Assembly (NCBI RefSeq): GCF_050436995.1
Contig: NC_134763.1
Span: 9,729,001 to 9,793,000, forward strand
Origin: Anticarsia gemmatalis
Taxonomy: Eukaryota > Arthropoda > Insecta > Lepidoptera > Erebidae
Direction of reading: 5' to 3'
Length of the DNA: 64,000 nt
Below are positions 27,850-40,456 of the stretch, piece after piece (the first letter of the stretch is position 1; each line of letters starts with the position of its first letter). Below the pieces are notes generated by a model, which saw nothing but the letters and a program-made list of their open reading frames with translations, had not been told where the DNA came from and did not search any database. The translations under genes were made by a program, and so were the position numbers.

Positions 27850-28787
27850 TACAATATATTTTAAATAATGAATTTAACTTACATAATTCAGATAAGATAA
27901 AACACAAAAATACTAGAATTTTAATGTGTAGAAGATAGTGGAATATAATACAGTAGGTATATGGGACGGGATTTATAGTAAAGCAGTATATGCTGCAGTT
28001 GCAATGTAAACTGCTGAATGATTCATGAGACGGTCTTCCGTACGCTTTGTGGATGTGAATTCAATAGCTTTACCGTTTTTACTCTAGTTTGCTCGATATC
28101 ATATTTATTACGATGATTCTAATGGTATTTAGAGTGCTTTGTGTGCTTCCGAGATGCTTTGTTTTTAAGATAGTGTTCTTTTTCCTTTTGAAGTAATTAG
28201 TGGTATTGTACTAAAGGAGTATGTGCCTGATCCACACAGTACCTTTCTATTCGATGCTAGGAGTTTACAATGATTATTACTTAAGAAGTAACACTGGCCG
28301 TGGTCGTAAGGTGACACCGTCAGTAAATGATCAAAGGATAAGCAGCCCATGGCGTGGGCATTCCGTAGATAGGTTACCACTTAGTGGTATTTGAACTGCT
28401 TCGGGTGTGACGTAAAATGTCGACACTGGTTGATATCTACAATGATACTAGTACTACTACTACTCGTAACAGTCGTTAAGCGATGCCATGGATTTTTCAG
28501 CGGCTTGAATAACTTCGACATAAAGTGTACAACTAACTAAATAAAAACAAAAAATTAAAATAAAATGCATATAAGTTGTTTAAATCCGTTTTCATTTCTA
28601 CAAGCGGGTGCAAAGCACAGAGACACGTAAACTAAACGCGAGCGTAAACTTATTCTCACGTATTCAGGAACATCTGTACCTGATATTCAAGCTTTGTTTT
28701 TGTTGTAAACTAGTTCTTATTTGGACGAATTCTTTTATAGGAATAATTTTCATTGCTTTTTAGTTCATAGTTTTTAGTACTTTGTGA

Positions 28788-28870
28788 GCGGAGGTTGTGG
28801 GTTCGATTCTAACACGAGACAAAGAGTAATGTGATTTGGTTGAGATGTTTGTATTTTGTTTGTATGTTTA
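28788..28870 (+). repeat. SINE fragment with B box
   Basis: GTTGTGGGTTCGATTCT followed by AACACGAGACAAAGAGTAATG resembles the B-box half and body start of lepidopteran tRNA SINEs. The A-box half is missing. Confidence 0.35.
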
Positions 28871-30788
28871 CAAGACTATTTTCAAAAAAAAAGAGAGACG
28901 ATTAAATCAACACATATTTACTGTAGAGACACCTACAAGTAAAACAACTCCAACAGTTTAAAAACCAATTTAAATATAAATAATAATACTTTTCTGGTTA
29001 AGTATTAAAATGTATAAGGTACCTACTATATTTGCAACCAAAAATACGTGTGTATTTATTTATGGAAATCCACAGAGTTCACATTCCCTCATTTAAATAT
29101 CACTTCTAAAAAAAATTGCCGTAGCATAAGAAATGTGCCAAAACCTAGTGTCAAAATAATACAAAAAGTCATTAGTTCAAACTCCGGATTTAATCAAAAG
29201 AAAGTAGATATCTTAGTGTTCACACTTGACCGTTTTTTTGTTTCAGAGGAGGCGAGGCTACAAAAATTTATCGCGTGGCATTTAGCCAAGATTTCTTAAA
29301 GGAATCTCTACTAACTCGAATTGCCGTTTTGTTCAAATATTTAGAAGTATTTTGATAACATTGGATTAGTATTTTGAAGTTTTATATGAAAGTTTTCATT
29401 CTTATAAGAGAAAAACATAGATTAATTTAAATTTGTGCGATATTTAGCTATGTAGATGAAACAAAGTATGTTTAATGTATGTAATAAAATCATTTTTTGT
29501 ATACAATGTGTACAGAATTGTAGCTATAAAAGTCTCTCTGTAAATTCTTATGCTACACTTATTGAAACCACGTACATACATATAATTTTATTGTTTTATT
29601 TTTAAATATATTTCTTAACGAAACCTGTAACTAACAATATGGTTACTCAGTCTCATAAAACTTAAATCATAGGTCAGGACAATCATATAGAAGGACGATT
29701 CATGTATAAAAGAAACAAATTAGAAAATTAATTAATTAAACAATCCTAACAAAAAATCTACCGCAATTTATATTTATATTCTCATTTGCAATCACCATAA
29801 TTCAATTCTACCATAATAAACAACAAAGTAAAATTCCATAACATTATTTAAGATAGCCACGGTACTTAATCTCACAAAAAGTTAATCTTAAACAAAAAGA
29901 ACGCCTTTAAGGACATCCATTATGGAAATTAATCTAAATTATAATACCATTAAGTATAACAAATTAGGTTTTGTCGTGTTGTGTTGAAATGATAAAAAAA
30001 GATAACTAAGGATTATGATACATTGGGTACTTAATTTCAAGTGCTCTCACGCACATAAAGAGCGAATTTAATCAAGCTGCGAGTGTGGTTTCAGTGTTAG
30101 CGATAGAGTTACTTTGACAAAAAGTCGCTAATGAACTTTCAATACACCACTACCGTACACTTTTTATCTAAATGTGGAGTTATTACATTAATAATTAACA
30201 AAATTGTTCATTGTCCATCCTAAAGTAATTCCCTAAATTTCCACCAACTGCATTGCCCTTTTTCCTACATTACCAGCTATATGCTGGTCAATGACAAAAG
30301 TATAATAATATGTACAAGTAATTATATTTGGGCTATTTACAGACGTGCTAACTTTGTTATATGATAATACTCCATCACATATTCAAATTAATAATGGCTC
30401 GAGTAGTCATTTGTTTGATAAAACATTGATATTTAAAGTAGTTACCAGCTGTATCTGAGACCCTACAGTACAGTTAGAACAAGCGTCTGATAGCCGAATC
30501 CAAAATTGGTATCGTTCGCCCTTCGTTCGTTTTATTGTTCCTCCCAGTTCTTGTTGTTTCACGTTCGTTTTCACAAATTTTAATTACGTCACTACATGCC
30601 TTTATGGTATTGGGTTCGGTTTGAGGTCAAAGGTGAAAAGTTTTGATAATAAAGACAGGTGGTAGGCAGTTGCTCTTATCGGTATAGGTACAATGAGCGA
30701 GCTGAACGGTGTTTATACGCAGGTACTGTAAATGGGTGGCTAAGCTGAAAATGTTCATGCTTTTGGAGTATACGTTAAACTTTAGCGG

Positions 30789-31373
30789 TTAGGACATGCT
30801 TTTTTTAAACCAGGTTTTATAAAATGTATAAACAATCACATGAAAATATTGTTTTGCTGTTTGCATTGTACTGTTTGGAGTTAATAAGAAATTGTTAAAT
30901 GCAATTCTAAATTGCAACATTTCGTTACAACTGTTTGGAACCTGTAGGAAAATCGTAGAGTAAAACTTTACATTACCTATTAAACAAAGGAAAATCTCAT
31001 TCTCAGCAGAATGACTTGTAAAACCAAATAAATAGTATGAAATCGACAATGAGGTAACATAGTCGTGTGTTCTAAAATCTTTAAGATTCTTACAAACTAA
31101 TAAAAAAAAAAACACTTCCACAATTCTATTCTCATCTCTTCCACATCGAGTTAGAAAATAAAATTCTACATCGTTACATATTAATATACTCAGTCCCTCT
31201 TGATACGGTCCAAACTTATTCTTTTCATACAAACTGACACTTTCGTAGTATAGACTGCAAAATTTACGAGGAAACTTTGTACTATCTGTCAAAGTGACTC
31301 CGAGCATTGAACAAAATAGATCAGCGAAGTTCGTTGTAAGTTTTTTGTAGGATGGGAGTCTGTAGTGATGCAT
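30789..31373 (-). CDS. Uncharacterised 194-codon ORF inside an unusually long stop-free frame
   Basis: From ATG 31373-31371 to the stop at 30791-30789 the frame runs 194 residues. The stop-free frame starts further upstream (in-frame TAA at 31487-31485), giving 231 codons without a stop. At this AT content that is very unlikely by chance. The predicted protein starts MHHYRLPSYKK and is rich in Phe, Tyr, Leu, Ser and Asn, with Cys scattered through it. It has no signal peptide, no zinc-finger spacing and no reverse transcriptase or transposase motif that I can recognise. It has no GC-rich codon signature like that of the exon at 52 kb, and no obvious promoter or splice context. It could be a lineage-specific gene, a worn open frame from a mobile element, or a statistical accident of strand-biased sequence. 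I give it low confidence as a functional gene. Confidence 0.25.
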   Translation of the reverse strand: MHHYRLPSYKKLTTNFADLFCSMLGVTLTDSTKFPRKFCSLYYESVSLYEKNKFGPYQEGLSILICNDVEFYFLTRCGRDENRIVEVFFFLLVCKNLKDFRTHDYVTSLSISYYLFGFTSHSAENEIFLCLIGNVKFYSTIFLQVPNSCNEMLQFRIAFNNFLLTPNSTMQTAKQYFHVIVYTFYKTWFKKSMS

Positions 31374-31649
31374 TATGGCTATACTTAGCTTGTAAGTATG
31401 TTTTAATAGGTTTTTCAAGGAAGGATGCTGGCGATTTTCGATTATTGTGGAGGTTTTTTGTGGGAGTTCGGGCTTCTGAGTTTTTTATGATTTTGCGACT
31501 TATTTAGCTAATAGTTTACTATTATTATTTAAGTTTAATAGCTATTTTAACTAAGTTAAGGCATGAGATTTGTAGATCACTTAAACATCATTATAGGACA
31601 AGATGTTTTCTGATGACTTAGTCGCAATAAATTTACAGGGATTGTTGGT

Positions 31650-31700
31650 ACTTTAACACTAGGTTGACCACTAACCATACAACAAAGAAGAAGGAGAGAT
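31650..31700 (-). repeat. TAGTGGTCAACC repeat family, truncated reverse fragment
   Basis: On the minus strand: TTGTATGGTTAGTGGTCAAC, then CTAGTGTTAAAG, the same end as the other fragment. It lies just upstream, in minus-strand direction, of the long frame at 30789-31484. Confidence 0.5.
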
Positions 31701-32419
31701 TTTTGCAAGTGGTTCTGTGTTGTTTTTTCTCTCCATTGTAAATGAATTTACTTATTAGACTTAAGTAACATTTATCTACTGCCCATGGTGTTAAAATAAA
31801 CCAGATTACGAAAAGTTGGTCCAAAAGATCCTAAGTAGTTGAGGATAAGGAAAAATACAAGTTTTACTTTTCAAAAAGCACTCAATACAACATTCACAAG
31901 AACAAAGAAGGCCCGAAGCTAAAACGGAGCTATAACTACAGCTGTAACAGCAAAACTATTCGAATTCTCGAATATTCTAGAGGAAAATGTATTAACAATC
32001 GTATTCTTTTTATGCATTATAAATTTTATTTTATAAAAAAGTTGTGATAATATGCATGTATGTATTTTCTTTTTAATTATGTAATCAGGATTTGCTTTCA
32101 TGTTACCACTATTTTTAAACATTATATTTAAATGTGACTTCTCAAAATACTTTTCACAATATCAACAGTTCAATTTATTGTTCCAAGAAGTAATCGACCT
32201 CACAATATCTTAGCACACTGGCAGTGGCATCTTAACCACTACCAAATTCAGAGACCTCGTTTGAAATCAATAATTTCCTCCTCTTCAAATCCACACCTTT
32301 TTCCAAAGTACATTCACCCGAAATCATTCCACAAATCATGCGAACAGACAATCAAAGAGCCTTTAATTTTCTTCCCGACTGCTCAGCAATCTAATTCTGA
32401 TATAAAACTACGTGTAGCA

Positions 32420-32660
32420 GGAAAACGGGGCCAAATGAGTAATGTTTGTGTTTTTGTCTCCACATTTCGGAAGGGCATGGCCATAATCATATATCGTATG
32501 GTCCCCAACATGGCTAAATTATGGCCACCGCACGAAAACACAGGCTGAGGACCAGTGCGTGTTAGGCCGCTCGCAAACGAAGCGATTTGCGGTCGCCGTG
32601 CGGCTGTAATTGGTCACTAATTAAGCGCGGAATTAGGGACTGTTCCTCAGATTTCGAATA
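32420..32660. promoter_or_regulatory. GC-richer island with homeodomain-type cores, possible enhancer
   Basis: A stretch clearly richer in G and C than its flanks contains GTAATTGG, CTAATTAAG and GGAATTAGGG within about 40 bases, plus GCGATTTGCGGTCGCCGTGC. No frame or repeat signature explains it. A conserved intronic enhancer is one explanation and an old mobile element another. Confidence 0.25.
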
Positions 32661-33149
32661 AGATTTGAATTAAACTTGGGTGTTATGCGCCTGTAATTTC
32701 GGTGTTGGGTAATAGTGTTTAATTTCGTAATACCGTTTTATTGTGGTTTTTACTTAAATTACACTGTTTATGTTTAGTTACTAATTATATTTACGTGCAA
32801 CGTGGAAGTTCGGAACGGTATATTATTACATATGCTACAATTTAAAATAAGCCTACCGTTTATGAACCAAAAGTATAATTATATTTTGGAGTGAATTATG
32901 CATGGAAACGTTGGTTTATTTAAAGAAAAAATACACTTCCATACTACTATTTACTATACAATGGTAATTAAAAAAAATATTTTAAAACAGTAAAGTTAGC
33001 TTTTGCACAAATATACCCAAAACAAACAAAAAAAATCTTGCTAGACATGTAAATACACATAGCAAAAATCTACAAAAAACATCAAAAGCGTCATCATACA
33101 CTTCCATCAAACATATTTTTCCTCATCACACAGTATATTCTAATAAAGC

Positions 33150-33330
33150 ACCATAGAATCCCGGGGCGGAAGACCATTCAGTCATGCTTAACCGTCCCTT
33201 AACGGGGGGACACCACAAGGCCAGCGTTAATTTTAGCAACGTCCTTCGCCATCGATCGCGGGATGCCGCTTAATCCCGGCTTAACTCGCGCTCTGTAGCG
33301 ATATGTGGCCTTGTGTGCAGGCGGCTTTAG
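33150..33330. other. Second GC-richer island, unexplained
   Basis: It runs from CCCGGGGCGGAAGACC through GCCATCGATCGCGGGATGCC to GTGTGCAGGCGGC. No convincing exon frame with splice sites was found. Confidence 0.3.
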
Positions 33331-34849
33331 TTGCTTAGTAATATTACGTTTATGAAAAAAATACGACGTAGTTTATATTAAAATTTATTATTTTAAATAT
33401 TATATGAAATATTATTTTAAATTTAATATAATTACGGGCATTTATGGCAAAATATGTTTGCTATGTTATCACTATAGGTACCTGAATACATCTGCGAAGT
33501 AATACGATGTTTGACGTTTAAATGAATAAGAATTAATTCGATTTTATATTGAATGCTCTTATTCCATTAAATTAAACTTCAAAGTCGGTATTTAAGGTAC
33601 CTACAACGTAAACCGTTTGAGCAGTGATAGCCTGATACCTTTATTTCTCGTTATTATTTAACTTTGGGATTAGCCACAGTATCAAAAGCTTTTAATAAAT
33701 CTATCAAAAAATACCCGATACATCATTTGCCATGGTAAAGACAGGATGGTAAAGTTGTGCCTCTAGTATTATGCTAACAAATACGGACTGTCAATCAAAA
33801 ATAAAACCGATTCCTCGTCATAACATATTATACACATGAAGAAAAACTGTAAGAGATTATTAGTCAACAACACATAGTGAAGTGTCAACGTTCAACAGCC
33901 TTCCACAAAGCCTGCCTATTTATTACGTTGATAAAGGCGAAAATTCCCTTATAGCCGATACCTGTCTAAAACGAAGAGGGTCTATGTGGAGTCTCAGTGA
34001 AAGTGTTTTCGACTAGCGACCAAGGTGAATATTATTCAACCTTCATTGATTGGAGCTCTTTCGATTGGTCGACATAGGCGTTGCTCCATCCATGGAGCCC
34101 CATGATAAGCGCTATCATTAGCGCTAGTGTTTTGTTTGAAAACAATCATCATCAGTTTATCATAGACGGATATGCATGCAGACACGACAGGAGATTAGTA
34201 TGTATTTAAACACAGTAGAGTAACTTGAGAAGCGTACCCATCAAATTGTTTTCGCAATTTGATAAGCTTTTGTTTTATAGGCTTCATTCGGCATGTACAT
34301 TCATTAGATAATTTGATTGTCTACATGGAGTCTAAGACAATACTTAAGACAACGCAAACAAAATTTAAAAAATACCTATACATTTACCATACGCGTGAAC
34401 ACATACAACTCGAGCAAAAATGGAACCCTATCATTAATTTACTATAGAACAACTTTCATACATAACCATTCTCAATTTCGTCCAAACATAAAAACGTCCT
34501 GCCGAAGCCTACACTCAAACCCTACACTTTTATATAGCCAGTTATAGAGAATTGGGGTCACCATTTCACCGAGGTTTGTGTGCCTGTCAATGCCAGAAAT
34601 ATGAAGCTCCGTAAAGAGATCTTTTTTTTCTTATAATGGAGGAATCGTAAAATAATTTGGAGGTGAATGCGAGTTTTTTGTCGATTTTGGGGTTTCTTTT
34701 TATAGAGATTCTAGTTTCGGGCGGATTTAGGTATAGAATAATAGGTTTTCGCGATGTTGTTAGTGTTACGTACTAGCTTGTAAAGTCTCTTATCGACGTA
34801 ATTTTCTAGACTTTTATTAACAATAAAGGCGGGAGAACTAGTCTATAAA

Positions 34850-34905
34850 GAAACTATTATTATTACTATACAGTAATAGTAATATATAGTAATAATAATA
34901 GTTTC
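34850..34905. repeat. Perfect 21-bp inverted repeat hairpin
   Basis: Left arm 34850-34870 (starts GAAACTATTATTATT) and right arm 34885-34905 (ends AATAATAGTTTC) pair over all 21 bases around a 14-base loop. It is AT-rich and made largely of ATT/AAT units. Confidence 0.8.
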
Positions 34906-36526
34906 CTAATAATAATTCCTGATACAGTCAAGTAGAGTGTAGAACATCGTCAAAGCCGCAATGAGACTCAAAACACAATCATTTTCTAATATACTCCAGT
35001 GGAAAATGCAATGAGTATTATCCTTAAAAAACATAAAGTCAGTCCCCAGTCCTCAGTCAGTAATGCCGTACCGTTTATAGTAAAATGTATCAAAATGATA
35101 TATTCAATGATCAAACTAAAAGGAGTTTACAATAAAGTAACATCAAGAGACCTAATTTTCAAATGTAGATCCATCATTTATTACCACCCCATCTAACTCC
35201 TGCTATTTACGATCACTTAGGTGTTCCTGCAATCTTAGAACTGAAAACACTCGGGATCCCCATTCCGACGTCGTCCTTACCCCGTAAAGGACAATACATC
35301 GTAAAAGGGGCCGTGTCATGAAGGGTTATGGCAGTCGTTGACGTTCTGCACCTTGAATAACTTGTACACTGTATGTGTAGTTTTAGAAATGCTATTTTTG
35401 ATATGGTATATAGTCATAGTTTGAAATAGTAAACAGGATTACATGGATTACCTACTATGTGTTCAGCAATAGATAAAAAAGGTGTACCTTTATTACACGT
35501 AACGTTAAATTGTAACGTTTTTACACATCCTAGATCAATCGAATTAACATGATTCAAGAATATACATATGTATCTTGGTAGTACATTGGCTCATGTCCAG
35601 ACAACATAACTATACCAAAATTCTAAAACTATTATTGAACCATACGTTTGAAGCTAAGAAACTCAGCAATGTCTGTTTATTTAAACTTAAGAATTAAGTT
35701 ATAAAATCAGAAACTGCTATTAAATCTAGTGTAATATTTCACTTTTGACTCAAAATATTAAAGAATATAAATCAAAACATATGTATTTCCCCGTAATTTA
35801 AAGTCATCAACCAATATATTTTAAAACCCCGTTCCGTAATCAAAATCATTTTCATCACTAAAAACTATTTTAATAACGTTTCACCATGTACCAGAAGAAA
35901 GCCTACCAACAATAGGCCCCATGGTTCAAAGAATCTATTAACATAGAGCAATATTCACTCACACTATGATGTTTCTGAGAAACAGATAGTGTTCAGTTGA
36001 AAACTTAGCTCATAAACATGTCGCCTGCCTTTATAAAGTGGGTGCTCAAGTTCGAAGGAATGCTGTCACACCGAATACGAACCTTGAAGAAATTATCGTG
36101 CCTTTTCCAAACTGTTTAGTTAAAGAACCGACGTGTAACAGTTTAATTTAAAGAAAATGGTAGATCTTCGAAAAGGTCAGGTGCTCACTCGTAGCCAGAA
36201 GTCTTGTATGACAATATAATAATATTTGAATATTAAAGAGGTAATATAAGTAATTATGAATCGTAGTAAGTGACGTTCTATAGTATCTGGCTACCACCAA
36301 AAACAGATTTCATCTATGTATATATGTAGTACCTATGTATATATGCGAGTCCTAAAATAATTATGAGTGATTTTTATAACTTATATTTTATTCCTCTAAA
36401 CTCCTTATTTTTCTTAGTTATCAGTACATCGGTAAAAGTTACACTGGGTCTATTGCAACTAGCAGAAATGACCTGCGGCGGTGCCATCAAACGGAACATG
36501 TGTGAATACGCATACATGCCTATGGC

Positions 36527-36614
36527 ACTCTCTACACCTACGTTGTGACGTATCGTCTACATCAAAGACTACACGCTTTTTGAGGTAGATGATACATCGC
36601 GTAGGAAAAAGAGT
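36527..36614 (+). ncRNA. Candidate miRNA-precursor-like hairpin with let-7-type seed on the 3' arm
   Basis: An imperfect stem pairs ACTCT (36527-36531) with AGAGT (36610-36614), CCTACG (36537-36542) with CGTAGG (36600-36605), and GTATCGTCTAC with GTAGATGATAC with one G-U pair. TCAAAG then faces CTTTTTGA. The 3' arm reads TGAGGTAGATGATACATCGC from 36581, whose first eight bases equal the let-7 5' end, TGAGGTAG. The remainder differs from let-7. Precursor size (about 70-90 nt) suits an animal miRNA. Transcription is unknown. Confidence 0.25.
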
Positions 36615-37274
36615 TTCGTTGAACTAACTATTGTATATTGGGCACCTCTCTGGAAATAAGAAAAATTATCCTACAACACTAAACAAAAAAAACTTAAGTC
36701 GTGTTTAATCAAGACAACAAAATGTATAGAATATTTTTCTGTTGTGTATTAAAACAGACTTAGAAAAATATCAAAACTAAAAATTCATTTTCAATCCAAA
36801 TGTTCCTTTGTGTAAATATTTTTTGTAACCATGTTTAAACAATTAAATTTTCTAAAAATACCAATAATATAAAAAAATCTTTTTTGTTACGCTTCGGTGT
36901 AACAGGCAGTCATATTCGGTCGTCTCTACAAAAGCCTTTGGTAGAGTTCGGCTGACACGTTGTAGAAGGAAAGTTTTTGAGTAAATACGACTAAGTTTCT
37001 TATACAGCGCTTTTTACGATACAGTTACGTTTTATTGTCAATCCCTTTTTGTTGCAAATTAATTTGTTGACTTCCTTCAAGGAGCTTTCAACTGAGGATT
37101 TGAGAGAGTTGAGAGCGTAAGACGTTTACAGAGATCAGTTTACATCCAGTTTCCATTTAAAACGAATTTTCATAATACTTTCTCGTTTAACATAGGAATA
37201 CCCGGATTTTTTTAACTATTGTCTAGTATTATTACACGACAATTTACGCGAATGTGGATTTTACCTTTTCTGAC

Positions 37275-37440
37275 TAAGAGTTGCCATGTACTGGACACAT
37301 TACCAAACCCCGGCCTAATACTATTGGAATCAGTTTAAGATAAATTATAAATTCAACAGCACTTTGCCTGATTTGAGAATCCAACCCGTGACTTCGTGAT
37401 TAGTAGTCTCTTACAATACCGACCAGACCACAAAGGCACT
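37275..37440 (-). repeat. tRNA-derived SINE (family S3), degenerate reverse copy
   Basis: Minus-strand reading gives a tRNA-like head with GGTTGGATTCTC as a mutated B box, then AAAGTGCTGTTGAATTT, GGGGTTTGGTAATGTG and CAGTACATGGCAAC. This is the same order as the other S3 copies. Confidence 0.55.
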
Positions 37441-38158
37441 TATTCCTTATTTTACCATATTATGTATTATATCCTTAATGCATACAAAACTATAGGGCCA
37501 ATAGAGGTCACCAAAATTCTGGGTCCAAAAACAAACGACCATCGACTTATCAATGTGCTTAAGAGAATGATATATTCCCAATATGGCGTGCAAAACCTTG
37601 CCAATGGCAGATTTATTCCGAACAATCCCACGATTTATATTATTATACAAAAATAAACGCACAGAATAATTGGGGAAATCGGTTCTTTAGGGAGAATTCT
37701 CTCGCGAAATGGTATTAAACGCACATATTCATAAATATGTAAAATCTCTTTTACCTCATAAATGCGTAAAGGGAGACTAAAGAATTATAATTAAAAACTC
37801 AAAAGCGGTCTATCTTTTCGTCAATGGCATTTTAGGGCTAAACTGATGCTTCAAAAATGTACATACGTGTTTACAATACAATTATTAATATTTAGGTGAA
37901 TGGATGTATAATACTGAATCTGGCAAAAACATGCCGTTCAGTAGATTAGGACGAAATCTGACTATTGTGTTAAATATTTCTATCGAGCAGTCATCTCAAG
38001 TTTCATAGCAACACAGCGGGTTTATGTAGGCACAATTTCTTTTTACATCCTCCTTTGAAAATGCTGCATTTAATAGTAAAATATTCTTTATCTAATGCGA
38101 TTATAACAAGTAGGTGTGAGTTCATAGGTGTGCGGAGGTCAGTGCAAGACCACTCCCG

Positions 38159-38166
38159 TGACGTCA
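38159..38166. promoter_or_regulatory. CRE-type octamer TGACGTCA
   Basis: An exact match in CCCGTGACGTCACACTGG, in a locally GC-richer patch. Confidence 0.35.
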
Positions 38167-40067
38167 CACTGGACAAGCGGATTAAACCGGATTAATGGCC
38201 AACATCTGCACCGATCCTCTATGTGCTATGTACCGTAATTATACTGATGAATTATCCCATTTATGTGGGCAAAATTAGGCTAATTTTGGTGCATATTAAA
38301 GTTGAATATTGCATAAGTTGTACTATTGAAACAATTCCTCACCCACTTGCCTCATTCACTAACAAACTATTAAATAATATCGAACCTCAGAAGAATTGCT
38401 TTTAAAAAAAAAGTCAATGCCTTATCCTAGGTTTTTACCTATCTCCATGCATCAAACATCGGTTCAGAGTTTTACCGTAAAAGGTAATTACATAGACTTT
38501 TGTATTTATTTAAAAATGGGCTTCAAGAATAACTTAAATGATTCTCTTATGTTATGTCATGTATACACACACATTCTCATTCCTAAAACACTACTTTTAT
38601 TTTGTTAATCCTACACACGCACGAATTGCGAGTCACCTAGTCTTCTACAAAAAATACTTCAGCAGTTGTATAGATACAGCCTTTGAATTCCATAAACCAT
38701 TTGTCAAAATTATGAACAAAGTACATTGTGAAGATGCATTCGACTAGAGTAGTATCATGTCATCTTTAGAACATTATTGTACAAGTTTTAACTAAGCTCT
38801 CCAGTTGTCTGTATGAAAGTTTCACAATGATGTCACAAGCCTGTTATATTTTGATAGCTAAGTAGTGTATAAGTGTGGGTTCAGATTTAAGATTCGAGCA
38901 GTTATATGACTGAATGTTCACTACGTTCTTAATATTGTTGATTAACATGGCTGTGTTATGAATGGTAGAGTTTTGAGGTAAATAAGTATCGTAATTTTAT
39001 CATGAATGTAAAATTAGGTGCATGTGGCAGAGGTGTATGAAATACATTGGTTGTCATTTCGCAATCGCAGTATATTGCTATTCACTGAGTATGTTATCAA
39101 ACTCCGGGCAACGATCGGAAAAAAATCTAATATAAATAGGAAAATAGCGGTGGAATCATACTCGAAACATCAAAACGAGCAGTCTCAGTCCTCGACACGA
39201 TCAATTCTTTTAAAGAATTCAACATAGTTTTACCAAAATCTATGTAGAATTCAAAATAATAAAACAATAACAACAATATCACATTACATCAAAAGTTAGC
39301 AGACTAATTTAAATTTTCAACTTGATTGATCTGTCATGGATCTGAACTACGAAGCTAACTATTATTAGACGCGGGGCTTCCCCTGGGTTTCACAAGGTGA
39401 CTTGTTTACACTGATCGTGAAGTTTCTAGAACATTATCTTACTTGTAATCTAAGCGGCGTAGGCGTGAGTAGATATGACACAATAATTTTATATTTTTTC
39501 TGTTTTGGGTCTATTTTAAAAGATATTAAATACTTTTCTTCTAAACTTTGCTTAATATAGTGCGTGTATTTTGAGTATTTTTGTTTTAGACCAAAGGTTT
39601 GTCATTGCTTCTATTTGGATTACCGTCTTTATGAAAATAGGTATTTGTTTATCCTTGATTAGACCTTAACAGCAGGATATTGTTCTTTCAGCGCCAAATA
39701 TTCTTTATGTCAAGTTTAGGTGCTGAAACACAGAGGCTGAAAAAAATTGTGCTAGAAGAGTTTGTTCGTTAGTTTCTAATAACGGAGTCCCAATTTTCAT
39801 TTGCATCTCGAAAATTAAATGATGACGGGAATACACACTGTTGCCCATTATTACATAAAACATCCCGATAATTAAGAAATAATGTAGAATCTTCTTCCCT
39901 AATATCGATCAAAAACAGCCTTAGAAACAAACAACCTACCAATAATCCCTCCCCTAGATAATTGATATGACGCACAAAGAAACAATTAACATCAGTCCTG
40001 TCATAAAAACTATATAACAGATAGACGCGATAAAGAAGTTACATGTACTGTGACGTATTAACGACTG

Positions 40068-40075
40068 TGACGTCA
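40068..40075. promoter_or_regulatory. CRE-type octamer TGACGTCA
   Basis: An exact match, with a half-like TGACGTA 17 bases upstream. It lies 77 bases before the composite repeat. Confidence 0.35.
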
Positions 40076-40151
40076 TAACATGGCGGAACACCTGATTGAT
40101 GGTTGTCTCGTAGGGTGAAATTGTGTTTTGTTTTTGGGAAGAAAATTATTG

Positions 40152-40186
40152 CTTGCTATCTGGGGGCACGGAAGTGCCCCCGCAAG
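40152..40186. repeat. Strong GC-rich hairpin
   Basis: GGGGGCAC (40162-40169), loop GGAA, GTGCCCCC (40174-40181) pair perfectly. Outer arms CTTGC (40152-40156) and GCAAG (40182-40186) extend the stem across a bulge. It stands out sharply from the AT-rich surroundings. Confidence 0.8.
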
Positions 40187-40400
40187 TCGAGCAAAAAAAA
40201 GCGGCACGGCCGTAACATCCTTTTCTCGAAGCAATTCGGGCTATTTTTGACACCCCTATAATTTCGTTGTGGATAAAACAAGAAGCCTGGATTTTCAGCA
40301 ACTAATCAGTCATTGTATAAACACGGTATATTTAAAATTTCAGTCAATTTGAACCAGTAGTTTAAGAATGACAACTTGTTAAAATTTTGAATTTTGTCAC

Positions 40401-40456
40401 TCACTGATTCACTGATTCACTGATTCACTGATTCACTGACTCACTGACTCACCGAT
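40401..40456 (+). repeat. Octamer tandem array, seven units of TCACTGAT
   Basis: Four exact TCACTGAT units are followed by two TCACTGAC and one TCACCGAT, in perfect 8-bp register. It lies inside the composite repeat. Confidence 0.85.

Larger units (their letters stand above)
26442..30788. other. AT-rich non-coding stretch around Helitron family B
   Basis: It holds family B (27597-27849), a SINE fragment (28788-28870) and a CpG-richer patch at about 26990-27110. No gene recognised. Confidence 0.55.
31701..37274. other. AT-rich stretch with two GC islands and two hairpins
   Basis: Outside the islands (32420-32660, 33150-33330) and hairpins (34850-34905, 36527-36614) nothing is recognisable. 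Confidence 0.5.
37441..40151. other. AT-rich non-coding stretch
   Basis: No gene or repeat family recognised. Two CRE-type octamers lie here. Confidence 0.55.

Noticed and set aside
29225..29299. Acceptor-like TTTTTTTGTTTCAG followed by a short plus-strand frame
   Set aside because: The frame closes after about 17 codons with no polyadenylation or partner exon. Polypyrimidine-AG strings are common in AT-rich DNA.
40401..40456. CRISPR-like array
   Set aside because: Direct 8-bp tandem repeats without spacers in an insect intron; a minisatellite.
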